A stretch of DNA of 64,000 bases. It comes from JANNBN01 sp963763885 (GTDB lineage Bacteria; Actinomycetota; Acidimicrobiia; Acidimicrobiales; JANYDT01). Both the position numbers and the translations under genes were made by a program. Shown here piece after piece: positions 42,221 to 50,214 of this stretch. Every line of letters begins with the position of its first letter. The first letter of the stretch is position 1. The notes below the pieces were generated by a model. That model did not search any database, was not told the DNA's origin, and worked only from the letters and a program-made list of their open reading frames with translations. The DNA lies in assembly GCA_963763885.1 (NCBI GenBank), contig CAVXQD010000003.1:496001-560000 (forward strand), in the 5' to 3' direction.

Positions 42221-44581
42221 ATGTTCTATTTCCTGATGCAACTCGCGGCGGTGCTCGCAGCCGCCGTTGCACTGGGTCTGCTTGTCGGATGGATGCTGTG
42301 GGCGCGGGCGCTCCGCCATCACCGGCGCGGCCACTTGGAGCAGGTAAACGTGCTGCACAAGCAGCTTGCTTCGCTGGCAGACGAAAACCGGCGTGTCCAG
42401 CAGCGGTTTGCCTCCACCGCAGCCGACCTTGACTCACAGCGGCTAGTTATGCAGACACGAGACACCGAACTGCGCCGCGCCCGCGAAGCGTTCTCCGTCT
42501 CCCAGCAAAACCTGGCCGGCGCCGAAGCTCAACTTGCGGCCTCGCAAGGTCAGTTGAACGATGGTCAGCAACGCCAACAGGCCACCGAAGCAGCGTTGGA
42601 AGCAGCCCGCACCGAGTTGGCGACGCTGCACGCAGAGCTCAGCGGCCTGCGCCTGGATAGTGCGGAGGCCAAAGCACTTCACATTCGGGTGGAAGAACTC
42701 TCAGCCCAGACCTCAGCGTTGGTTACCCGCTCAGGGGCGGCGGAGGCCGAAGCTGAGGCACTTCGCACTCAGGTTGCCGATGCAAACAGCCAGTTTTCAC
42801 AAGCGCAGTCGCGTGCGTTATACCTCGGCCGAGCCCTCGACGCTGCGGTGGAGCGAGCAAACGAACGCGGCGAGTCGCTGCAGACAGAACACAAGGCAGT
42901 GTCTGGTCGTGTTGCCGCTGCGCACAGCCTTCAGCTTTCGCAAGCGGTTGCCGACGCGCACGATTCGAAACGTGCAGATGTACGCGCGCTTACCTCTACG
43001 TGGGAGCAGATCTCACAGAAACGGGCACAGCAGCAGGCCGCCCACGGTGCCGAGCTCGCCGGGCTCCGTTCTCAGCTTGCTGCGGTTCAGGCGTCGCTCG
43101 CCGCCGTGCGCTCCGAGATGGCAAGCAGACTGGAGGCGGTACAGCAACACGCTGTTGCGCAAAGCCGCATCGAAGCAGAGCAGCGTGAATCCACTGCCGT
43201 GCTGCGGCTCACCGAAGAACATTCCGGTGCTCTCAACTCCGCTGTCGCCAGACACGACCGTCAGCTGGCCGAGCACGTGGAAGCGCACCAGCTCGCAATT
43301 GCGCACTGGCGTAACGACTTGGCACAGCGAGCAGTCGCCCGCGAAGCTGACCAGGCAACCATCGAGCGGCTGCAGGCCGACCTCAACGCGGCCGACACAC
43401 GGTTCGCGGCGCTGCGGACCGAGCTGGATCGGGTCGCTCTTGAACGCCACCTTCTCGACGAGACAGCCCAGCGTCAGACCGGCGAGATACAGCACTTCAC
43501 GTCGGTTGCGAACGAAAACCAGGTTCGCGTTGAGGCGCTCCAGTCTCAGCTCGTCACGGCTCAGGATCAGCGTGCGGCAGCGCAAGAGCAGCTACAGCTG
43601 GCCGAAGCTGCGTCGGCACAACTGCAAGAGCAAATCACCCTCGTCGAATCGGAATCCGCGCAGGCGCGCGAATGGTCAGCCGTCGTCGAGGCCGAGCTTG
43701 CAACGGTCCAGGAGCGATTTGTTGCAGTGCAGTCCGAGTCGGGTGAGGCGAGGGTTCGCCTCGAAGCGACGCGTGCAGAGTTTGCCGCAGCTGAACGGGA
43801 AACGAGCAACGCGCTTGCGCTGGCAGTGGGGCATCAGCAATCCGCGAAAGAACTTGCGGCCCAGTTCGACACAGCACTAATTGCACTCGGAGCAGCGCGC
43901 CGCAATCACGCGACCACGCAACAACAAACGGCAACAGCGGTTGAGGAATCTCGACGCCTTGCCGACCTGCTTGGTCACCGGCTTGAACTCGCCGAGGCAG
44001 AAGCGCACCGCCTCCATGTTGCCCAGATGGAGCAGGCAGCGCTCACTACCTCGCACGCCGAATCGCAGCGGCTGTCTGTTGAGCAAGCGAACAACAGCGC
44101 GTCGGCGTGGAAGCGTGAGTTGGAAGCGTTACGTGCAGTTCACCACCAAGATCTCGCCCGCTTGCGAGACGTTCAGTCGGTTGCAGCGGAGCTACGTTTC
44201 GGCGCCCCGGAAGCTCGTCGGATGCGGACTGACACAAGTGGGGCGTCCACGGTCACGTCGGCATCGACCGTTGTGCCAGCCTCTGTTCCAGTCTCTGTTC
44301 CAGCCTCTGCGCCACCGTCGCGCGCAGCAGATGACCTGCAGCTGATCGAAGGGATTGGTCCAAAGATCGCTGCCGCGCTACGCAGCGCCGGGGTGACCAC
44401 GTTTGTTCGCCTTGAGGCAGCATCGTCGGACCAGCTCCGCGACGCGCTGGCGTCGTCGGGCCTGACGTTTGCGCCCAGCCTTCCCACCTGGTCCAAGCAA
44501 GCCGGCTTCCTTGTGCGAGGCGACGCTACCGGGTTGGCTGTCTACCAGGCCGAGCTCACCGCGGGCCGTGAAGCTCGATGA
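42221..44581 (+). CDS. Membrane-anchored coiled-coil protein with C-terminal helix-hairpin-helix domain
   Basis: 786 residues from ATG 42221 (GAGGAGCGG upstream). A single N-terminal membrane helix (about 5-27, ending WMLWARALRHHRR) is followed by ~640 residues of Ala/Gln/Glu-rich heptads (a long coiled coil), a Ser/Pro/Val linker (about 680-700) and a helix-hairpin-helix domain: DDLQLIEGIGPKIAAALRSAG plus VRLEAASSDQLRDALASSG. That last domain is the 'predicted flap endonuclease-like HhH' often fused to membrane coiled coils. Overlaps the OmpA-like gene by 4 bp. Function unknown; possibly a structural link between membrane and nucleoid or wall. Confidence 0.8.
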   Translation: MFYFLMQLAAVLAAAVALGLLVGWMLWARALRHHRRGHLEQVNVLHKQLASLADENRRVQQRFASTAADLDSQRLVMQTRDTELRRAREAFSVSQQNLAGAEAQLAASQGQLNDGQQRQQATEAALEAARTELATLHAELSGLRLDSAEAKALHIRVEELSAQTSALVTRSGAAEAEAEALRTQVADANSQFSQAQSRALYLGRALDAAVERANERGESLQTEHKAVSGRVAAAHSLQLSQAVADAHDSKRADVRALTSTWEQISQKRAQQQAAHGAELAGLRSQLAAVQASLAAVRSEMASRLEAVQQHAVAQSRIEAEQRESTAVLRLTEEHSGALNSAVARHDRQLAEHVEAHQLAIAHWRNDLAQRAVAREADQATIERLQADLNAADTRFAALRTELDRVALERHLLDETAQRQTGEIQHFTSVANENQVRVEALQSQLVTAQDQRAAAQEQLQLAEAASAQLQEQITLVESESAQAREWSAVVEAELATVQERFVAVQSESGEARVRLEATRAEFAAAERETSNALALAVGHQQSAKELAAQFDTALIALGAARRNHATTQQQTATAVEESRRLADLLGHRLELAEAEAHRLHVAQMEQAALTTSHAESQRLSVEQANNSASAWKRELEALRAVHHQDLARLRDVQSVAAELRFGAPEARRMRTDTSGASTVTSASTVVPASVPVSVPASAPPSRAADDLQLIEGIGPKIAAALRSAGVTTFVRLEAASSDQLRDALASSGLTFAPSLPTWSKQAGFLVRGDATGLAVYQAELTAGREAR

Positions 44582-45804
44582 CCACCGAAGTTCCTGCAAA
44601 AGGGTCCGACGGGACCGCCGAATGGTCATCGGTCGAGCTGGCCAATGCCGTCGCAGGCGAAGCAGAAACGCCGAAGGGGCCGCGGGCCTTTCCTGCCATT
44701 GCAACTGGGTTGGTGGGTGCCCTTGTGTTGTTTGGAGTTGGGGCTTCAAGCATTCGGAGCAAGGTCGAACGATCCCTCCAGTCGCGCTCTGAAGCAGCGT
44801 TGCTGGCGGGTGGTCAACCAGGAGCAATGGTGTCCTACTCGGGCCGAGACGCAACGGTGCGGGTACCTGCAGGCACAGATGTTGCAGCGGTGCGCAAACT
44901 GATTCTCACCGCAGGGGCAGCAAAAGCGGGGCCGCACTATTCCGGCCCTCGGTCGGTGACGGTAGTGGTCGATCCCAACCAAGCACCAATGGTCACGACA
45001 ACAACCATTCTGGTCTTGATGGGGTCTGTCGTTGCGACTCGTAATGCTGACGGAACGATCACCTTTACCGGGGCAGTCGAGTCCGACGAAGCCAAAGAAG
45101 CGCTTCGTTCCGGCGCTGCTCAGCAAGCGCCTGCGACACAGATCGATGTTCGCACGGAGACCAAACCTGGGGGAGTGGATGCTCGTACCGCAACATGGAT
45201 CGGGCGCTCCATCGGGGAACTCACCCGTGTCGGCGCGTCGACCGCCGAGGTGACCGGCAACAACTCTGGTCTTGCACTCTCAGGCGCTGTTCCCACGCTC
45301 GCTGTGCGTGACGCAGTCAATGCGTTTGTTCGAACAAGCGGACTGCCAGTCACTGGCTCGCTGGCCATCGTTCGTCCACCTGACACTCGGGCAGCCGGGC
45401 CCGGGCCAGATTTGTTCGGTGACCCCGCGGTGCTTGCGGACGCTCTTCAAGACCAAATCGACGATGTGCTTGCGGAGTCCACTATTCAGTTCTCTCCGGA
45501 CTCGGCGCGCATCACTCGCGACAGCGAAGCGGTGGTTGCGGAGATAGCCAAACTCTTGGTGGCCTCGCCAACAGCGCGGGTCGAGGTGGTCGGTCACACG
45601 GACACCAACGGGTCAGCGGAACACAACCTTGCACTGAGCGTGGCGAGAGCAGACGCAGTGAGAGACATTCTGTTGGAATCTGGTGTTGCGGCATCGCGAA
45701 TTACCACCTTGGGTGAAGGTGGTAACCAACCGCTGGTGCCGAACGACTCACCTGCAAATCGACGCAAGAACCGGCGTATCGAATTCAAGATTTCCGACGG
45801 TTGA
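44578..45804 (+). CDS. OmpA-family peptidoglycan-binding protein with BON-like region
   Basis: 408 residues. One membrane helix (about 42-60), then an exported part with repeated BON-like strands (YSGRDATVRVPAGTDV, ADGTITFTGAVESDEAKEAL, NSGLALSGAVPTLAVRDAVN). The C-terminal OmpA domain (about 300-405) has IQFSPDSARI, VVGHTDTNGSAEHNLALSVARADAV and PNRRKNRRIEF-like NDSPANRRKNRRIEF (the Asp and Arg that bind diaminopimelate). Architecture resembles mycobacterial ArfA/OmpATb. ATGA-coupled to the preceding coiled-coil gene; 200 bp then separate it from the second module. Confidence 0.85.
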   Translation: MTTEVPAKGSDGTAEWSSVELANAVAGEAETPKGPRAFPAIATGLVGALVLFGVGASSIRSKVERSLQSRSEAALLAGGQPGAMVSYSGRDATVRVPAGTDVAAVRKLILTAGAAKAGPHYSGPRSVTVVVDPNQAPMVTTTTILVLMGSVVATRNADGTITFTGAVESDEAKEALRSGAAQQAPATQIDVRTETKPGGVDARTATWIGRSIGELTRVGASTAEVTGNNSGLALSGAVPTLAVRDAVNAFVRTSGLPVTGSLAIVRPPDTRAAGPGPDLFGDPAVLADALQDQIDDVLAESTIQFSPDSARITRDSEAVVAEIAKLLVASPTARVEVVGHTDTNGSAEHNLALSVARADAVRDILLESGVAASRITTLGEGGNQPLVPNDSPANRRKNRRIEFKISDG

Positions 45805-46004
45805 TCTCACAAACTGCGTTGACATTCACTGCCGATGGGGCGAGGGGCTTGCGGTCGCACGCATGCCGATCATCTGTATGCCGATGATTCGCTGACTTAC
45901 TTCTTCCGTGTTCTCGGGAGATTCTCCGCAATTTGGATTAGTTCCCGAGGAATTCGGTGCCGTAGTTCCGCTTTCGGGGTGCCGATGGCGGTAACGTCTG
46001 ACGC

Positions 46005-47690
46005 GTGTACATCTTTGAGCTCGCGAGTTATTTGGTCGTGGCCATCTTGTTCGGCATTGGAGCCGGGTGGCTGATCTGGGGCGATGAGCCGTTCGAGGCG
46101 GCACCCGCTGGGGATGCGCCGGTGAGCGAACAGGCCGTTTCGGACCTTTCGTCGCAGATCGAAACAAGAGACCAGGAAATCGTCCGCCTCCGCAAGCGTC
46201 TGAAGCGCATGCACGCCGACATGGATGCTCGCGACCTCCACCTGACTGAAGTCAAGGGGCAGAGCGAAGAGTTTCAGGCCCTCTTGTTGCAGCGTGAATC
46301 AGAGCTGCACGCTGCGCTGAACGGCGAAGCCCTCCCAGACGGCGGATCGGAATTCCAGACCCGCCGGATTTCCGAGCTCGAAGAACTGGTGGCGGCATCG
46401 CGCTCCGAGGCCGACGGGCTCGCCCGCAAGCTGCAGGACGCAATGCAAGAAACGGCAGGCGCAGACACGGTCGATCCTGAACTCACTCGCCGTATCGCCG
46501 AGCTGGAATCAGAGAACGCTCAGGTGAACGAGTCGCGGTTCCAGCTGTCAGCAGCGCACGAAGAACTGCAGCGCTCACACGCCTCTATCAGCAACGACCT
46601 GGCCGAAGCTCAAGCTCGCCTGGACGAACTCTCCTCCGGCGCAGACCTTGCGGAGCTGGACCGTGTACGCGTGCTTGAGGCAGAAATCGCTCGCCTGCGC
46701 ACCACGGCCACCACCGCACAGGAACGCGTTGTAGAACTGGAATCGCAGCACCAACAGTTGGATTCCGAACACCAAAAGGTCGCCGCCGCTCTCGCCGCCA
46801 GCCAAAGCCGTGCAAGCGGTCTCGAAACGCAGCTGGCCGCTCAACCTGAAAACACCGGTGACTTCGAGCTTGAATTGGCCAAAGTGCACGCCGAGCTGGC
46901 TCGTTCACGCCAGAACGTCAACACCTTGCGTCAACGCTTGCAGGACGTGGAAGACGAAAACGAGTCACTTGCCGGTGACCTTGCCCGGGCCACCACCGAA
47001 CTGCAGGGTCGCAGCGCAAAGAGCGGTGAAGCTGCAGCCGAACGAGACCAGCTGGTAGTTGTCCGAGATCAGCTCGTCGCTGACCGTGATCAGTTCGCCG
47101 CTGAGCGTGACCAAGTTGTTTCGGAACGCGACCAGGTTGTTTCCGAACGTGACCGGTTCGCAACGGAACTGCAGCAAGTTGCTTCTGAACGGGACCAGGC
47201 AGCGTCGGCTCGTGATCAGGCATTCGCCGAACGTGACCGGGTGTTGGCCGAACAGGACCAAATCAAAACCGACCGTGACCGTTTGGCTCAGGCCCAACAT
47301 GACCTTGGCGCCGCTCAGCAGCAAGCTGCACAGGACAACGCCGCGCTCCTTGCTCGACTCCAGACCCTGGAACACGACCACAACGAATTGAAGTCGTTGA
47401 AGGACCACGCAGCAACGGAACGAGAGCGGCTGGAGCAGTCGCTTGCCGAGCTCACCGCCTCACACGAGTCGACCGTTGCCCAACTGCACGTGGAGCTGTC
47501 CGAAGCCCGTCTTCGTGCAGACAGTGCCTTCGAGGCGCTGCATGAACTCAACGACGAGTTCATCAACTTCCGCGACGTCACGATGCGGCAGCAGTCTTCC
47601 ATGAACTCCCTCGCTGACCGCTTGGCCAAGGCAAACAACACGCTTGGCAGCCGGACGGCGACCCCTGAAGACGATTCCGCAGGGCGATGA
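46005..47690 (+). CDS. Membrane-anchored coiled-coil protein with ERDQ heptads
   Basis: 561 residues from GTG 46005. An N-terminal membrane helix (about 6-27; GIGAGWLIWG) resembles that of the first coiled-coil gene. Acidic coiled coil follows to the end, including a Gly-free stretch of near-perfect seven-residue repeats (A-x-E-R-D-Q-V/L-V, about 344-428). No HhH domain at the C-terminus, unlike the upstream paralogue. Overlaps the following OmpA gene by 4 bp (ATGA at 47687). Role unknown; probably structural. Confidence 0.78.
   Translation: MYIFELASYLVVAILFGIGAGWLIWGDEPFEAAPAGDAPVSEQAVSDLSSQIETRDQEIVRLRKRLKRMHADMDARDLHLTEVKGQSEEFQALLLQRESELHAALNGEALPDGGSEFQTRRISELEELVAASRSEADGLARKLQDAMQETAGADTVDPELTRRIAELESENAQVNESRFQLSAAHEELQRSHASISNDLAEAQARLDELSSGADLAELDRVRVLEAEIARLRTTATTAQERVVELESQHQQLDSEHQKVAAALAASQSRASGLETQLAAQPENTGDFELELAKVHAELARSRQNVNTLRQRLQDVEDENESLAGDLARATTELQGRSAKSGEAAAERDQLVVVRDQLVADRDQFAAERDQVVSERDQVVSERDRFATELQQVASERDQAASARDQAFAERDRVLAEQDQIKTDRDRLAQAQHDLGAAQQQAAQDNAALLARLQTLEHDHNELKSLKDHAATERERLEQSLAELTASHESTVAQLHVELSEARLRADSAFEALHELNDEFINFRDVTMRQQSSMNSLADRLAKANNTLGSRTATPEDDSAGR
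47037..47290 (+). repeat. 21 bp periodic repeat encoding ERDQ heptads
   Basis: About twelve degenerate 21 bp units encode the consensus xxERDQV, for instance SERDQVV followed by SERDQVV and SERDRFA. The DNA units diverge at third positions, so the array is old or selected at protein level. Confidence 0.85.
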
Positions 47691-49012
47691 CCTCGGATCC
47701 GACAGATTCCATGACTGACCGCACTTCAGATCGTCCCTCTACCGAGTCGTCCATCGAGGGGGATAACGCGTTTGCACCAGGGGCACCCGACGAATTGGTG
47801 GCGGACGCGCAAGCCGTCGCAGAAGCTCCAGCGCTGGCGGTTCCTGCAGAGTCCTCGTTCGTCCGCACCCGTTCCGCTCGGCGTCGGTGGCGTCGCCGGC
47901 TGGCTGCAATTCTGGTTGCAGGTTTTATCGTCGGTTGGCTGGGCTTTGGCGCCACCATCTACCGGGACAGTTTCGAACGCAAGCTTGAGAAGAACGCGCA
48001 TACGGCTCTCTCCGCCGGCGAGTTCGCTGGAGTTCGCGTCGTCGCCAATGGACGCAAATTGGCCCTCGAAGGATCCGTGGCATCTGCCGCTGACGCAAAG
48101 ACCGCTGGTGACCTAGTTCGCCGAGTTCGCTACGTCAAGGGCGTCAATACGTCGAAGCTGCAAATCGGTGGCTCCGCTGGCCGAGTCCTTCCGCTGACGG
48201 CTATCTACTCGGAGGGGAAAGTCTCGTTCGAGGGCACCCGGCCCGCCGAAGAAGCACTGCAGGCGCTGATCAAAGCAACCGCTGCTGGGCTTGGCGAGGC
48301 AAACGTGTCGGCGCAGTTCGCACAGCCAACCGGTTCAGGCGGCGATTCCGAGGCGTACTCCGCTCTGGGTGCTGCGTTCGCACGATTCCCGGCGATCAAT
48401 GTTCGCAGCGCCGTCGTCGAAATCTCCGAGGTTGAAGTAACCGTCACGGGTCGCGTCGCTGATGATTCGGGCCGAGCCGAGCTCGTGCAGACACTCAGTA
48501 GCGCGACGTCGCGCACGGTCATCGACAATTTGGAACTCGAGCTCGCCAGCCCCACTTCGGTCGGCTCCACCGAGGCCGCAGGGTTGACCACAACTGCGAC
48601 TGCTGAAGCCTCCACAACGCTGCTGACCGCTTCAACGCTGGACCCTGCGGCGCTCACTGCGTTGCAGGCAGAAGTCACCGCGACGCTCAAGGCAAGCAAG
48701 ATCGAGTTTGCAACCGACTCCGCTGCGCTTGGTGCTGCCGGTAAGGCAATCGTTGCCGACATCGCAGCTCGCCTGGCTCCTACCGGCGTATCGTTCGAAG
48801 TCGGCGGCCACACAGATAGTCGTGGCCGCGCCGACCGTAACCTGGCCCTCTCGCAGCGGCGTGCTGATGCTGTTCGTGCCGAGTTCCTCGCCCAGGGAAT
48901 TCCTGCCGAACGGGTCACGGCAGTTGGCTACGGCAGTCAGAAAACCATTGCGCCTGACAACAATTCCCGTGGAAACCCGTTGAATCGTCGTATCGAGATC
49001 ACGCTGAAGTGA
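47687..49012 (+). CDS. OmpA-family peptidoglycan-binding protein with BON-like region, second copy
   Basis: 441 residues. A longer acidic N-terminus and Arg cluster (VRTRSARRRWRRRL) precede one membrane helix (about 69-90). The exported part repeats BON-like strands (GVRVVANGRKLALEGSVAS, EGKVSFEGTRPAEEAL, EVEVTVTGRVADDSG), and the OmpA domain has IEFATDSAAL, VGGHTDSRGRADRNLALSQRRADAV and NPLNRRIEI. Same architecture as the protein at 44578-45804. Its TGA overlaps the GTG of tgt (49009-49012), tying the module to the tgt-secDF operon. Confidence 0.87.
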   Translation: MTSDPTDSMTDRTSDRPSTESSIEGDNAFAPGAPDELVADAQAVAEAPALAVPAESSFVRTRSARRRWRRRLAAILVAGFIVGWLGFGATIYRDSFERKLEKNAHTALSAGEFAGVRVVANGRKLALEGSVASAADAKTAGDLVRRVRYVKGVNTSKLQIGGSAGRVLPLTAIYSEGKVSFEGTRPAEEALQALIKATAAGLGEANVSAQFAQPTGSGGDSEAYSALGAAFARFPAINVRSAVVEISEVEVTVTGRVADDSGRAELVQTLSSATSRTVIDNLELELASPTSVGSTEAAGLTTTATAEASTTLLTASTLDPAALTALQAEVTATLKASKIEFATDSAALGAAGKAIVADIAARLAPTGVSFEVGGHTDSRGRADRNLALSQRRADAVRAEFLAQGIPAERVTAVGYGSQKTIAPDNNSRGNPLNRRIEITLK

Positions 49013-50133
49013 CTCGCCTTACGTTCGCGCTTGACGCGACGTCAACAAGCGCCGCTGGCGTGGCTCGGGCTGGCACAGTCACCACGCCGCGTGGCTCGTT
49101 CAAGACCCCAGTGTTCATGCCCGTCGGCACTCGAGGAGTGGTGCGGGCGCTTGGCCCCGATGACCTCGAAACCATTGGCGCGCAGATCATTTTGGGCAAC
49201 ACCTATCACCTGATGATGCGACCAGGCACGGACCTTGTGGAACGCATGGGAGGGTTGCATCGCTTCGCCGATTGGTCCGGCCACTTGCTGACCGACTCTG
49301 GCGGCTTCCAGGTGTTTTCCCTCGACCCAAAGGTGGACAACGACGGGGTGACCTTTCGTTCCGTCTACGACGGGAGCCTGCATCGGTTCACGCCGGAGAA
49401 GGCGATCGCCGTGCAAGAGCAGATCGGTGCCGATATTGCGATGGTGCTCGACGTTTGCCCCGCCCTACCGTCCACCCCCCAGTTGCTCCGCCAGGCGGTG
49501 GACCGCACTGCAAGTTGGGCTGCGCGTTGCCGTGACGCCCGAGTCCGTGAGGACCAGTGTGTGTTCGGCATTGCACAAGGCGGGACAGATTCTGAACTCC
49601 GCGAAGAGAGCGCAAAGCGAACAGTGGAGATCGGCTTCGACGGTTACGCCATCGGGGGACTGTCCGTGGGCGAGTCCCGCGAGGAGATGCTTCCTGCGAT
49701 CGAAGCAGCGGTTCGCGCGCTGCCCGCTGATCGGCCGAGGTATCTCATGGGCGTCGGCGATCCCATCAGCCTCATCGAGGGCGTCGCCAGAGGCGTGGAC
49801 ATGTTCGACTGCGTGCTGCCCACCCGCCTGGCGCGTCACGGCACTGCGCTCACCTCAACCGGGCGCCTTCCGGTGAAGAACGCTCTTTATGCCAACGACG
49901 AGTCACCGCTGGACGCCGCATGCGACTGCATGACGTGTCGGCGGTTCTCCCGCGGGTACCTCCGCCATCTCATTTCGGTGGGGGAGCAGTCGGCGTCTCG
50001 TTTCATGAGCATTCACAATCTCTCGTACTTGTTGCGCCTGATGGAGAGCGCGCGGGAAGCAATCGTTGCGGGCACTTTCGACCAGCTTCGGAGCGCCACC
50101 GCGGAGGTCTGGGAGACGCGCGAAGCCGTCTGA
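49009..50133 (+). CDS. tgt: Queuine tRNA-ribosyltransferase
   Basis: Exchanges guanine-34 for preQ1 in GUN anticodons. 374 residues from GTG 49009. TPVFMPVGTRGVVRALGPDDL, the nucleophile region LLTDSGGFQVFSL, IAQGGTDSELREES, IGGLSVGE and MFDCVLPTRLARHG are family motifs. The zinc site CDCMTCRRFSRGYLRHL (C-x-C-x2-C...H) is intact. Queuosine genes are missing from mycobacteria as I recall, so queA/tgt here mark a different actinobacterial lineage. Confidence 0.98.
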   Translation: MTRLTFALDATSTSAAGVARAGTVTTPRGSFKTPVFMPVGTRGVVRALGPDDLETIGAQIILGNTYHLMMRPGTDLVERMGGLHRFADWSGHLLTDSGGFQVFSLDPKVDNDGVTFRSVYDGSLHRFTPEKAIAVQEQIGADIAMVLDVCPALPSTPQLLRQAVDRTASWAARCRDARVREDQCVFGIAQGGTDSELREESAKRTVEIGFDGYAIGGLSVGESREEMLPAIEAAVRALPADRPRYLMGVGDPISLIEGVARGVDMFDCVLPTRLARHGTALTSTGRLPVKNALYANDESPLDAACDCMTCRRFSRGYLRHLISVGEQSASRFMSIHNLSYLLRLMESAREAIVAGTFDQLRSATAEVWETREAV

Positions 50134-50204
50134 TACGCCCATGCGGCGGTGACGGCCGGTTCAGGCACTAGATTGTCTCGGCTGTGCCGGTCCCAGCCGG
50201 CGTT

Positions 50205-50210
50205 GGAGGA
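50205..50210 (+). promoter_or_regulatory. Ribosome-binding site of secD
   Basis: GGAGGA four bases before ATG 50215. It decides the secD start against the open frame that extends upstream. Confidence 0.7.
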
Positions 50211-50214
50211 ACCC

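Noticed and set aside
45805..46004. TTGACA at about 45823 as a -35 promoter box
   Set aside because: No convincing -10 element at the right distance, so not listed as a promoter.
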